In this document: one piece after another, positions 48,910 to 59,459 of the stretch
Layout of the letters: each line of letters opens with the position of its first letter
Numbering within the stretch: the stretch's first letter is position 1
Program-made: the position numbers and the translations under genes
Notes under the pieces: generated by a model
Seen by the model: the letters and a program-made list of their open reading frames with translations, nothing else
Told to the model about the DNA's origin: nothing
The model's database searches: none
Source of the DNA: Desmodus rotundus
Taxonomy: Eukaryota > Chordata > Mammalia > Chiroptera > Phyllostomidae
Length of the DNA stretch: 64,000 nt
Direction of reading: 5' to 3'
Assembly (NCBI RefSeq): GCF_022682495.2
Contig: NC_071388.1
Coordinates: 11,623,171 to 11,687,170, forward strand

Positions 48910-51560
48910 GGGAAAATAAATTATTTTTAAATAAACTATATTTATGTAAATGGTTTTAGAGTTGTAGAAAAATTGTAAAGATAGTACAGAAATGTCCCAT
49001 AGCCTCCACACCCAGGTTCCTGTATTTTTTTTGACACATACACCCACTAACTTATTTCTCTTCGGAAGGTGACAAACTGGAAAGATCACTCGGTGCATCT
49101 TCCATACAATTTTATGCAAATCTATAATTTAGTCTTATAGGATATACTGTCAGCTGAGTCAAAATCGTTCGATAGAAAACATGGTTGAGGATGCTGCAGA
49201 GGATGCTGCAGAGGTGGGATGAGTGGGCCATTTCATTTTTATTAATCCATCATACTTACGAATTTACACATTGTTAAGTTTGCTCTATTACTAGTAGCTT
49301 AAATTCACGTGGTACACTTGTTATACTCCAAGGCCCATTTCAATAGATTATTAACTGAAATTCATAATTACTGAGATTGTCTTAGTTGTTTTTTTAAATC
49401 TAATGGTCTTTTTCTTTTCCACATCCCATGCAGGATATGCCTTTAGTTTTCATTCTTTGTTAGGTTCCTTTTGGCTATGCCGGTTTCTCAGACTTCCCTT
49501 GTTTTTAATGAGCATAACGGTTTTGAGGATTAGTTGTCAGGTATTCCTGGAGGTTGTTTTTTATTGGAATTCATATGCTGTTTTTCTCATGATTTGACTG
49601 GTTATGGGTTTTTGGAAGTGAAATCGTTAAAGTGTCATGTTCATTGCATCATATCAAGGGTACATGATATCCAGGTGACTTTTCATTGTAGATGCTGATC
49701 TTAATCAGCAGGCTGATGTGATTTTCAGGTTACGTCACTGCAAATCACTCTGTATTACCCCTTTCCACGCTGTTCTGGCTTTTAATCCAGTACTACTTTA
49801 GTTTGTTCAAATTTCGAGATTGGGGCACTAAGAGCTCCTTCAGTGGGTTACCTTTCCTTAGTTTTTGTCTCATTAAAATAATATTTCCCTTTTATGTTTG
49901 AAGGATGAGTTTGCAAGATGCAGAATTCTAATTTGGTGTTTTTCTCTTTCAGTACTTCAAATATCTCACTCCACTCTTCCCTTGCTTCTATGGTCTCTGA
50001 TGAAAACTCTGCTGTAATTCTTATTTTTGATTATCTACAGAAAAATGACTTTTTTCCTCTGCTTGATTTAAGCTTGTCACCTTTCTTTGTTTTTTTCTGA
50101 TGTTTGCATATGTATATTTTTGATATTTATATTGCCTCATGTTCTCTGTGCTTCTTGGATCTGTGATTTGGTGACTGTCATTAAAATTTTGGCCATATTA
50201 CTTCAAATATTTATTCTACTCCTTCCTTTCTTCTTTCATTGGTAGTCCAATAATGTGTATGATACATTTTTCAAAATTGCCTTATCGTTCTACAGTCTTT
50301 ACTCTCCTCTCTAAATTCCAGTTGTTAAAGTTACTATTGACATACTGTCAAACTTACTGCTGTTTCCTCCACCATATCCAGTCTACTTTGGAGTTCACCA
50401 AAAGCATTCTTCGTTTCTATTATATAGTTTGATTTCTTATTTTTTTGACTTTTTCTTATAGTTTCCATTATTCTACTGACATTATTCATCTATTCTGTTG
50501 TTTACTTTTTTCTATAAATCTTAACATATGAATCATAGTTATTTTATATGTCCTGTATAAGAATTCCAAAATCTGTGTAATATCTAAGTCTAGTTTCTAA
50601 TGCTTGTTTTGTTTCTCAGAATAATTTTTCTTGACTTTATAATTTTTTGTAATTTCTTTAGACCTAGTATAATGTATTTGGCAGTGGGAGCTGAGGTAAA
50701 AAGCTTCTTGTGTCAAGTACTACGGTTACCAGGTTAGGATTTAGTGTTTATATTATTTTTACTGTAGCTACAGATGCCAGAGGCTCAACTTCCTCTAGTG
50801 ACTGTATTTTGTCTCGTATGTTGCCTCAGGACTTCACTAAGAAGCCTCCTGAGACACAGTCTATGTATTTCAGCTCTTTCACCTGTAATGATTTGCTGTT
50901 ATCTTGGAGCCTTGTTTTTTTGTAAAGTGTAGGAGAAAGGAAGCTTTCTGTACTCTTATACATCTGAATCTTTTAGTGGGCTGAGCCTGTGTCCCTGAGC
51001 TGTGGTCTTTACTAGTGTTTCTGTTTCCCTCTACCTCTTAAGTGAGAGGATGGGTAAAGAGAGTTAGGAATGGGAAAGTGTAATATAAGCCTGTGAATAA
51101 AGTTTTTTCCCCCTGAGGAGCAGGCTTTTGATATGGCAAATGCCCTGGTCATTTTTTAAGGAGGTTACTTTCCCCTCCCCTATACTAGAGCTACCAAGGA
51201 ATCTTGACTCTTCAATGTGAGAGCATGGTGGGCGGACTAGAGTAAAACCAATCTGTGAAGGACCGGCCCATCTCACTAAGACTGGGGCCCTCGAGAATTT
51301 CTCATTCATAACCAAACTTCAGTAATTCATCAAAATTATTGCTTAAATGTTCCTACTAGTTTATGGCACCCGTGGCTTCTGCTCCAAGTTAGCAGATCTC
51401 TGCTTTTGTTGATTCTCTGTGTTTACCTGTCTCCTCCAATATCAGGGAGACAGTTAGTTCTGTGAACTCAACTCTCTGATGGGTCCAAGAGAAGTTATTT
51501 ATTTTTAGTTTGTTCAGCTTTTTATTGTTGGAATGATGAGAGTGAACAAAAATTAAGTAT
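48910..51560 (-). mobile_element. Old L1M (L1ME-like), 3' half, antisense
   Basis: The 3' terminus is near 48910-49000 ('gttgtagaaaaattgtaaag' and 'atagtacagaaatgtcccat'). The UTR follows, with 'atcccatgcaggatatgcct', 'ttctcagacttcccttgttt', 'catgatttgactggttatgg' and 'catatcaagggtacatgata'. The region from 49900 on has the T-rich wording of antisense L1M further upstream. Open frames of 60-83 codons inside are shadows. The 5' limit is uncertain. Confidence 0.7.
49187..49214. repeat. Two-copy 12-bp tandem duplication
   Basis: 'gaggatgctgca' occurs twice in direct tandem and is followed by 'gagg'. It lies inside the L1M remnant. Confidence 0.9.
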
Positions 51561-52115
51561 TTTAGAATAGAGACCTAACTGGCATTGATAAGATATATTA
51601 GGCATAAATGAAACATAAACTATTATTGACTATAATGACTTATGTAATTTGAAAATGAACTTAAGAGAAAATTTTTGTTTCTATTTTTTTAGTATACAAT
51701 AAATAACTCTTTTGTGGACTTTTGATCTATCTTTATCAGGCAGTTCTATGCTGTAAGGAGTTTTATTTTTAATGTGTTTTTTAAGTAAATATTTTGATAG
51801 ATATGTGCTTAAATACTCCTGGTGGGGAGATGAGAGAGACCTTCAATTAATAGGCAAAAAACTCTTAGAAAGAAGTTATGATTATAGTGGCTTGTAGATG
51901 AGTTGTTATAGCATTGCTAACTAGGTATTCAGGAATTTTTCTTCACCTTAATCATGATCTAGAGACATAAGTCTCAATCTAAGACCCTAATACATCTGGT
52001 TGATTTTTTCCCTATATTACAGGCTTTTAGGCTATAAAGTACACCTAGAATATACCCACTGTCATTCCATGAATAAAGTCTTAAGAAGAAATTTATGTGA
52101 GCACAATGCAATGTA
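51561..52115. other. Unassigned AT-rich DNA
   Basis: No gene or named repeat is seen. Confidence 0.45.
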
Positions 52116-52198
52116 CAAACGATTTTTATAGAATTGTATACTTTAAACCTATATAATTTTATTAGCAAATATCAGCCTAATAAGTTTATAAAATTTTT
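52116..52198 (+). mobile_element. L1 3' terminus
   Basis: The phrase 'agaattgtatactttaaacc', then 'tatataattttattagcaaa' and 'cctaataagtttataaaatt' is the classic L1 end. Confidence 0.7.
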
Positions 52199-53500
52199 TA
52201 AAAATTCAACAAGTCTTAGGTAAGTTGGGAAGAGTATTAATGAAAATGTTCCCACCCAATGTCAAAACAAGTAAAATGTCTTAAAAAAGACAACATTAAT
52301 CATGGAGTAAACATGGAAAGTATGTAAAATGCTAAAGCAAAAATAAAGATAAGCATAAAGCAGAGAAAGGACAAAAAATTAATTCTAAAAGATAATATAA
52401 CTAAAAGAGAAAATCAGAAGAAAATTCTCACAAATGTTTCATGCTGTAATGGGTGTGTCCAACCTTTTGGCGTTTCCACGCCACACAGGAGAAGAGTTGT
52501 TTGGGCCACGCATTAAATACATTGTGATACATAATCACACACACACAAATCTCATAATATTTTAAGTAAATTTACGATTTTGTGTTGAGCCACATTCACA
52601 GCCATCCTGGGCTGCATGTGGCCCACAGGTTGCAGGTTGGACACACGTGCTGGAAAAACTTAAAGAAAATGTAATTTGAATGAGAAAAGTGTTCAAGTAA
52701 ATAAATAAATAAATATGTGAATGAGCTGAAAAAAGTGATTGTAGAATTAAATGCATAGAAGTCCAAAGTGACACCATTACAGAGCTAAACAAATAGAAGG
52801 AAGTAGATTAGATAGTGTGGAAGATAAAATTAGTAACAGAAGAAAGCCGTGAAGTATGATTCTCAGTGAAATGAAGGGGAGAAGACGAAGTAGTCAGCAA
52901 GGTGTTCAAGTCCATAGTATATAGGAAATGATCCAAAATAACGATAAATGGTGTGATGGAAGTGAAAACCCAACAAACTGAATTAAAAAATTATATAACA
53001 CTAGAAATATTTCCAAAATTGAAAATAATTCTCACAGATCAAAAGTACACTGTTTTCAAGAAATTCATTAGAAGAACTGATTTCAATGGATTCTGGTAAA
53101 GTGATTGAATTTCAAGGACAAAGAAAGAATTCATTAGGTATCCAAGAACTTACAAAGGGAATAAATTTGGTTGGGCTCAAATACCTTCATGGAAAAACGG
53201 TGTGCCAGAAGATAATAGAACAATATTTACAAAATTCTAAGGGAAAGTATGTCTCAGGAATATTATAACCAGGCAAGTTACTATCCAAGTACAAAATGGC
53301 AATACTGGCATATTATTCATGTAAAAACTCAGATGTGTGTTATCCCGCATCCCACCTTAGAATGAAAGCATGTAAGAGAGAGATGAAGAAATTATTGTAA
53401 AAGAATTGAATGATGAGCAATGAATCCATATACACATAAGACAGAGAATAAATAATTGTGAGAAATATTTTCTATAAGGTAAGTCAATCGATCTGTTAAT
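52199..53500 (+). mobile_element. HAL1 (ORF1-only L1 relative) remnant, interrupted
   Basis: The 3' part is clearest: 'aacggtgtgccagaagataa', 'tacaaaattctaagggaaag' and 'taaccaggcaagttactatc'. These match the HAL1 text around '...ctagaagacaatgg...ttcaaaattctgagggaaa...tacccagccaaactatc'. The frame is broken. A hAT-like element (52453-52646) is inserted in it. Confidence 0.65.
52453..52646. mobile_element. Non-autonomous hAT-like DNA transposon with perfect 13-bp TIRs
   Basis: 'gtgtgtccaacct' (52453-52465) and 'aggttggacacac' (52634-52646) are exact reverse complements. The interior has 'gtttgggccacgcattaaat', 'acattgtgatacataatcac' and 'ctgggctgcatgtggcccac', a non-coding body I recognise from mammalian hAT-type MITEs but cannot name. 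Possible 8-bp flanks (catgctgt and cgtgctgg) agree at six positions. The 76-codon minus frame partly across it is not a gene. Confidence 0.85.
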
Positions 53501-53769
53501 AAAAAGTAATATTTAAAAAATAATAGTTCTACCTTTTAGATTAATATACTATCATACATTTTTAAGTTTTCTTAACACATGATTTAGAATATGGCTGAAT
53601 TCTAAAATTCTGTTAGGAACTTAAAATTTTTGTTAAAAATGCAATAATTCTTTATAATATGAAGGAAGACAAATGTAGTGATAGAAACATTACCTAATTC
53701 TACAAAATATAAACAGAACATCAGTGAAATGCATTGGAGCAAATTGGATTTTAGGAATACCTGCTTGTA

Positions 53770-53898
53770 CAGGTGGAGCAAAAGTAGGTTCACAACTGTG
53801 AGTACATGAAACATAGGGTTTATTCTTATACTGTTATTTATCAATTATTGTATTATTTTCTATATGAACAAGTTTAAGCCTACCTTTGCCCCACCCTG
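53770..53898. mobile_element. Mariner-type MITE with TA duplication
   Basis: The left end 'caggtggagcaaaagtaggt' and the right end, whose complement reads 'cagggtggggcaaaggtagg', form terminal inverted repeats. TA lies directly outside both ends (53768-53769 and 53899-53900), the mariner target duplication. The 129-bp body has no coding capacity, so it depended on a transposase supplied in trans. Confidence 0.92.
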
Positions 53899-53900
53899 TA

Positions 53901-54179
53901 TACACCAACTCTAGTATAAAGATTCTAAGGTTGTTATACGGTTTGGAAAAAAAAATGTAAGCAAAGCTCTTAAAGATACTTAAACCCTGGTAGTAAGCCT
54001 CCCTTCTCCCTCTGAGCTAAGCCGTTCAGTGGTTATTTATTTGGAGCTCAAGGTCATATGCTAAGCACTTGACACTTTCTGTTCTCTAAATAAACTCTGA
54101 CATTCACATTTGACCGGATAACTCTCACATAAGTGGTTTCAAACTAAGTCATCCCGTTCAATTCCATGAGGAGAGTACC
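53901..54179. other. Unassigned DNA
   Basis: No gene is seen. The 54040-54120 part may be very old antisense MIR. Confidence 0.4.
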
Positions 54180-54690
54180 AGTATCACGTATGGTGAAATT
54201 CCCGTGAAGTCTAAAACGCCTCTTCGGTGTAGTGCTTTGGCCAAATGTCGCAGGAAAGGTGACCCCTGGCTTGCACTCTGATGCATCCTTGGGTCTGGAC
54301 GAACGGAGGGGAAGGTGGAGGCGCCCATTTGAAACGCAGCATAGGAAAGGCACGAGGGAGGAAAGACTAGATTTGGTGAAGTGCTGGAGTGAGAAGTTGG
54401 TCACAGAAGCGGTGGAATATGACAGTGGAAAGGGAGGTGGAATCAGGTCCCGTCGTCGGAGTGTTCAGGGCTTGCTAAGTAGCCCTGCAGCACCGTCACT
54501 GCGGGTACTGAGTGTGTGTACCGGCTCCACGGAAGACACAGGTTTTGTTAAGATTAATCTGCCTTCAGTGGAGGAAATTGATAAGAAAATGACTTTATTA
54601 TTTAGTTCAGAGTCAGAATGTAACTGTTTCCATGAAGAGAGAGTAAAAGAAACAGGCATGGACTTTTCATTCACTTTTCAAGACACATAA
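54180..54690 (+). other. CpG-retaining patch with a 152-codon GTG-opened frame
   Basis: I count about 18 CpGs between 54180 and 54540, in a window where they are generally scarce. A plus-strand frame stays open from GTG at 54232 to the stop at 54690. Its first in-frame ATG is about two thirds of the way in (DKKMTLL), so it is not an ordinary start-to-stop gene. The N-terminal half is Arg/Gly-rich (e.g. LDERRGRWRR, GIRSRRRSVQG). The C-terminal half is acidic. I recognise no domain. It may be an exon, an old repeat, or chance in GC-richer DNA. Confidence 0.3.
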
Positions 54691-55254
54691 ATGTTTAAGT
54701 TTTATTGTCAATTTACTGAGCTTTTATTTTCTGACTTTCTCATTCCTTTAATAACTCAAAAGTTCTTTTTCAACTCTAGTTGAGTATTCAGTTATACTTT
54801 TTCTATGTTTCTGATGATTTGTAATAATGCTTAATTCTCTAATCCATCATGAGCATATTTTTGTTAAATGGTTTTACATGAGAATATATTTTTAGAGCTA
54901 TTGTAGCATACTTAGTGGGTGTTCTTACTTTTCCACATTACTTGTGAAACATTTTTATTATTTAGTACAAATTTTACATGAGAAGATTTATTTTTAGGAT
55001 TTACTCTCTTTCCGTCTACCTCATCGACCTGTCTGTTGTGTTGCCTCTCGCCATGCACCGGACTGTGATTGCTGGTTTGGTTGTCTACACGCTTTACCAC
55101 CTTTCTACTCACAGTGGGATTCATAGACCAATAGCATCATTTTCTCTTCGGGCCTTAGTATATCCTAGACTGACCAGCGGAATTACAATCTGAATTTTAT
55201 AAAAGATCTGATAATCTGAGTGAGCATTAAAACTTGCAATGCACTGCTTAACTG
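54691..55254. other. Unassigned DNA
   Basis: No gene is seen. Mirror-image 70-codon frames at 54912-55193 have no recognised domain. Confidence 0.45.
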
Positions 55255-55365
55255 GCTCTTTGAGGGCAAATACTATTTATCTTGTGCATCGTCACCTTGA
55301 CCTTCTTGGGCAGTGTCTGGCATACAGTATTTGCTCAATAATATTGCAATGAATAAGTAAATTAG
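55255..55365 (+). mobile_element. L2 LINE 3' end
   Basis: The phrases are 'ctttgagggcaaatactatt', 'cttgggcagtgtctggcata' and 'cagtatttgctcaataata', then 'aatgaataagtaa'. They follow the L2 end in sense. Confidence 0.65.
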
Positions 55366-56084
55366 GTATTTTGATAAGATAAAAATATATTTGTGCATAA
55401 TTAGTTATGAACATAGACATGCCCATTCTAAGGAAATACACACAATTTTGAGGAACCATATGAGTGTTTGTGAGTGCTTACAGTGCTGGTGAAAAAAGGA
55501 GGTGCAGATTGTGACTTGCCCTCATTTTTTTGAAATTTTCTATGACATGATCCTGGTTATACAGCACCCAATTCAACCAGAACACGTAAAAGTTAAGAAT
55601 AAGACTTTCACTTTGACCATGGCATGAAGCACTATGGAAGCCTAACTCCAGGAAACCACACGTGAACTTGCCATCTCCCGGAGGAGGCATCTGTTCTCTG
55701 TATTCTCACAGGCATTGCCCTTACTTACCCTGTCTCACAGCTTAGCATCTACTTACCCGTCTGTACACTATAATGTTGTATCCTCAGGAGCAGGAATCGT
55801 TTCCAAGTATTTTTGAAAATTCAGCCTGAGAATTTACATTTATTTTAATTTATATCATTGTTACTACAAACAGAAAACCGTAAGATCATAGGGTACTTAT
55901 AAATATTTTTATTTTCCCAATTTGGTCATTGGTATGCTATTATTAGGGTGCAGTGTCATTGCTCAATTTCTCATTATAAATAAGACATCAACTCTCACCA
56001 CATTTATTTCACTGTTATGGTTTTGGCAGTAGTCATAAAAACTAAAGAACATGAAAAACATATGTTTACAGAACATAAACAATT
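55366..56084. other. Unassigned DNA
   Basis: No gene is seen. The 55715-55815 part may be another old L2 end. Confidence 0.45.
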
Positions 56085-56240
56085 ACAAAGACTTTACACG
56101 TATTTCATCACTTGATCCCAAAACAACTTTTGAAGGTCGGATACCATTATGATTATCCCAAGCACGTGCCAGCATGAAGACTGGAGTGGCTAAGTTGAAA
56201 CATTGTCGAAATGAGACCGAATGTCTGGTTTCAGACTGTA
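56085..56240 (-). mobile_element. MIR SINE, antisense
   Basis: The text 'tttacacgtatttcatcact', 'tgatcccaaaacaacttttg' and 'taccattatgattatccca' matches antisense MIR from its 3' end into the core. Confidence 0.6.
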
Positions 56241-57006
56241 AATCTCAAACATCTCTATCGCATAATCAGATAAACTATATAGTACTAAACCAGAAGGTTC
56301 GGTTATTCCTTTATAGAAGGAGTTCTGGAAACGGAAAATCCAAGAAGACGATGCCTATTTCTCTGAAAATTGATCATGTGTTACAAAGCAATGACAATAA
56401 TATCTTTTAAGATAAATCATCAACTTATTAATGTCATCTTTTGTTGAATCATTAAGTTTCTTATGTGAGCTCATGTACTCTTATAAGGTAAGAACATGTG
56501 CAAAAGATTCAATTACAGCTTTACTTAAAAAAATCAGTAGAAATATGAAGTATCTTCACATGTAGATAAACATTCATCGCCAAATTCTAGACAAGCTCTT
56601 TATTTGTTAGATTAATAGCTACGGAGCCAACATAGCTGGGGTGCGGCTCATGTGTTTCATAGATTCAAAGATGCCATTATTTATACAACTGTTAATTTAA
56701 TATTAAATTTGATGCTATTACCACTTCATTGACTGTGTGCCAAAATTTTAAGATGCTTTCCTTTCTCAGAACAATTTTACAAAAGGAGAAATCCAGTTCA
56801 TTGTGCTACTAGCATGAACAGAGTGACCGAGCCAACCAAGGATACATTTGCTCCTTGCAAACGGCCTGCTGCCAATGTATCCATTTTGGTGCGTCATTTA
56901 GGGAGCACTGCCTGGGCTCAGTAAAGGTATCAAGTGCAGTCCCCGTCATGGCCACACGAACTGATTCTTTATGCGGAAAAATAAATCCCCAAAACCACTG
57001 ACAGGC
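56241..57006. other. Unassigned AT-rich DNA
   Basis: No gene or named repeat is seen. Confidence 0.45.
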
Positions 57007-57030
57007 TATTTATTTATTTATTTATTTATT
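57007..57030. repeat. (TATT)6 tetranucleotide repeat
   Basis: Six TATT/TTTA units. A further short run lies at 57049-57062, next to the L1 end. Confidence 0.9.
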
Positions 57031-57056
57031 GACAATCCACCAATAACTATTTATTT

Positions 57057-57228
57057 ATTTATTCAACTTTATTTTTACTGTTAACACTATTATAGATTTC
57101 CCCATTTCCTCCCCTTTGCCCACCTTCACCCAGCCCCACGTCCCCCACCCTTCCCGCTGGCCATCCTCACACTGTTGTCTGCGTCTCTGGGTTACACACA
57201 CGTGTTCTTCGGCTGATCTATTTACTGT
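57057..57228 (-). mobile_element. 5'-truncated bat L1 3' UTR, antisense
   Basis: 'caactttatttttactgtta' and 'acactattatagatttcccc' are followed by a C-rich block, 'ccatcctcacactgttgtct' and 'ctgatctatttactgtct'. It shares its first words with the fragment at 9388. The 61-codon minus frame is UTR. Confidence 0.8.
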
Positions 57229-57299
57229 CTCAGTTTTCACATGTTTTTCCTGGAACCTAAAGTAGATTTAATTATGTCTTTGTTAACTGTTCAACATGA

Positions 57300-57625
57300 C
57301 TACGCGTTTTCCTGTACCATGTTGCCGTGGAGTAGATAAGTTACTTAGAAACAATTAATGTAAATGGCCCCATTGTAATGAGCATTGTCCGAATTGAGAG
57401 ATTCTCCGTTTCAAACAATTGAATACACGACGAAGAGTGAAATTTAACGGCAGTAGAGAACACAAAGTGTGCAGGCTGGTTCCACGGTTCGTTCCACGGC
57501 TCGCTGGTACCATCTCTGTGCTCTGAGCTTCCTCCCGTCTGTGCCCCGGGCGGCACTCGGGCAAGCCGGGCAAGGCTGTATTTCCAAGAGGGCGGCGGCA
57601 ACTCCAGGCAGGAGGGAGACGTGGT
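57300..57625. other. CpG-retaining, locally GC-rich patch
   Basis: I count 20 CpGs from 57303 to 57620, densest at 57481-57620 where GGCGG and CCGGGC words cluster. It is too small for a classical CpG island (200 bp or more at sustained high GC) except perhaps over its core. Four overlapping frames of 72-95 codons lie here, as expected for any GC-rich patch, and none shows a domain. It could be a small promoter or enhancer, or an old repeat fragment. Confidence 0.4.
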
Positions 57626-57942
57626 CATGGCAACATCCTCTTAAAAAGAAGGTTTTTTTTAAAATTAAAGAAGAAAATCTTTGTGCATGCTCAGCCCTCA
57701 CCCTAAAGACATTTTTATTTTTTTAATTTTTCAGGAGCAATCAATTAGGCTTATTCAGTAATACTTTATGATCACAGAGCAAGGCAGCTCGTGTAATTAC
57801 TAAAATATGTTAGAGAATTTATAGACATATTCCTAGCTTTCATATCTAATCTCTCACAACATACTGTTTAGCAAATAATTTATTAAGTGCTAATATAGTC
57901 TCCCAAAATATGTTTAATTTCATGGATAAATTGAAGAAACTA

Positions 57943-58481
57943 TTGGGTTGGCAAAAAGTTTGGGGTCTTTTCCCATTAAATAAGAGACGCTGTTTTCATT
58001 TTCACCAATAACTTTATTGATTTGGATATCTTGAGTATGTTGGCTATCTCCACATGGCATAACATTGATTGTTCTCCATTAATGTCTCGATTTGAATGGT
58101 ATCCAACTTCAACTGACTTACCTTCCCATGCAGCATTGTCCAGTGAGAAATCTCCAGCACAAAACTTCGCAAACCAATTTTGACAGCTCAGACAGTCACA
58201 GCATCTTCTCCATACACTGCACAAATCTTTTTTGGCATTTAGTTGCGTTTTTACCTTTCTTGAAATAGTAAAGCGCGATATGCCAAAAATGTTGCATGTC
58301 TTTTCATCCTCAATATTAAAGTGGCTACACAAAAATTCACCAATTTTGATGTTTTTTAAATGCATACTGATATGACAGCTGTCACAATACTATCTAACAA
58401 AATTGTTTCCAATGAAGCTAAAGACAGCTAAGCACTACTAAAGCCATCTTACAGAAAAAACCAAACTTTTGGCCAACCCAC
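57943..58481 (-). mobile_element. Internally deleted mariner with both TIRs and TA duplication
   Basis: The ends 'ttgggttggcaaaaagttt' and, complemented from the right, 'gtgggttggccaaaagttt' are matching terminal inverted repeats. TA flanks both sides (57941-57942 and 58482-58483). The element is 539 bp against about 1.3 kb for autonomous mariners, and it keeps the N-terminal transposase region on the minus strand. The catalytic D-D-D region is missing. Terminal repeats and duplication are far better preserved than in the mariner at 1.2 kb, so this insertion looks younger. Confidence 0.93.
57976..58365 (-). pseudogene. Mariner transposase, N-terminal remnant
   Basis: This open frame of 129 codons starts at an ATG just inside the right TIR. 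Residues 63-68 (NWFAKF) and 70-75 (AGDFSL) are the conserved mariner linker block. Residues 106-117 (EIANILKISKSI) are part of the second helix-turn-helix that binds the TIRs. Residues 21-40 include the first helix-turn-helix (FGISRFTISRKV). The catalytic core has been deleted, and the frame runs into the other terminal repeat. If translated it would be a DNA-binding fragment without nuclease activity; there is no evidence for expression. The open frame is notable for a dead element. Confidence 0.88.
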
Positions 58482-58684
58482 TATCAATATAGAGTACTTG
58501 CTAAGAATTAATAGTTAGTCAAGGAATACCAAAATACTTTTTCTCCAAATTAGTTTGGTCACAGTGATAATTAATTTGAAGAGTATTTATATGGAATTAA
58601 TTTTGATGCATGAGGCAGTTTTTATGGACTCCTTTAGAGGATAATCTTGTAATTATGACTTTAATTCACTTTCTTCTGTGTTTT

Positions 58685-58900
58685 AGTTTCCGATTGCCTC
58701 TATAACAAATGACCACCAACTCGGAGGCTTAAACAACAGAAATGTACTCTCTCACAGTCTGGAAGCTGGAGGTTCCTTTGGAAATTCTACAAGAGAAACT
58801 ATTACTTACCTTTTCTAGCTTCTGGTGCTACTGGCATTTCTTGGCTTGTACTGTATCATTTTAGTATCTTCCTCCATAGTCACATTTCCTTCTCTTTGTC
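58685..58900 (-). mobile_element. MLT1-class LTR, antisense
   Basis: 'tgcctctataacaaatgacc', 'ggaggcttaaacaacagaaa' and 'ctctctcacagtctggaagc', then 'tggaggttcc', is the antisense 3' part of an MLT1-type MaLR LTR. The later phrase 'ttcttggcttgtactgtat' is consistent with it. Confidence 0.75.
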
Positions 58901-59059
58901 AGGGTTGGTGACCAGTTAACAATATTTGGCTCAGAGGATGTTGCTTTTTCAAATAGGGTAGCCTGGGAAAGTGTCATGGAGCTTCCTTAAGAAAAGGAAG
59001 CAATGTAGCAGAGACTTTAGGGTCACCCAACTATCAAGGCTGTATCTGTGCTTCTCAAC

Positions 59060-59326
59060 ACTTTTTTCCCCTTGCAGTCAGATTAATTGTGTGACTGAGT
59101 GGTAGTCACTGGAATGTGGGGAGAAGAGATATATGCCACTGTCAGGCCAGATCCTCAAAATTATCACAGTTGTACTATTACCCTTCCTTTCTCTCTTCTT
59201 GTTTTCTGTGTGACCATAATTAAAGGACTCAAAGATGATGAAGTTGCCCAGTGGTAACTGAAATCTCTGCTTTGAGGAGAACTGGTTAGAGGTGCTTCCC
59301 AACTTTCACTGATCTGTGACATTAGC
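59060..59326 (+). mobile_element. Possible MaLR-type LTR fragment
   Basis: 'gtgactgagtggtagtcact' and 'ggaatgtggggagaagagat' resemble the LTR phrase '...gactggccaatggaatgtgagcagaagtgat'. The match is weak. Confidence 0.4.
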
Positions 59327-59353
59327 AAAAAAAAAAAAAAAAAAAAAAAAAAA
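59327..59353. repeat. A27 homopolymer
   Basis: This is an uninterrupted A-run without an adjacent recognisable young retroelement. Confidence 0.95.
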
Positions 59354-59459
59354 TCCTAACCTTTATTATGTTAAACTGGTTAGATGTGTGGTATGTCTTT
59401 TAAAGCAGCAAGTGTTAATGACCTTAACCAATATTGTAGTTCTGTAGCTATCAGTGAGA

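Noticed and set aside
54232..54690. Annotating the 152-codon frame as a gene
   Set aside because: It opens on GTG, has no ATG until late, and shows no known domain. I list it only as an observation.
59327..59353. A27 as the poly-A tail of a young retrogene
   Set aside because: No cDNA-like body or flanking duplication can be found next to it. The upstream text looks like an old LTR.
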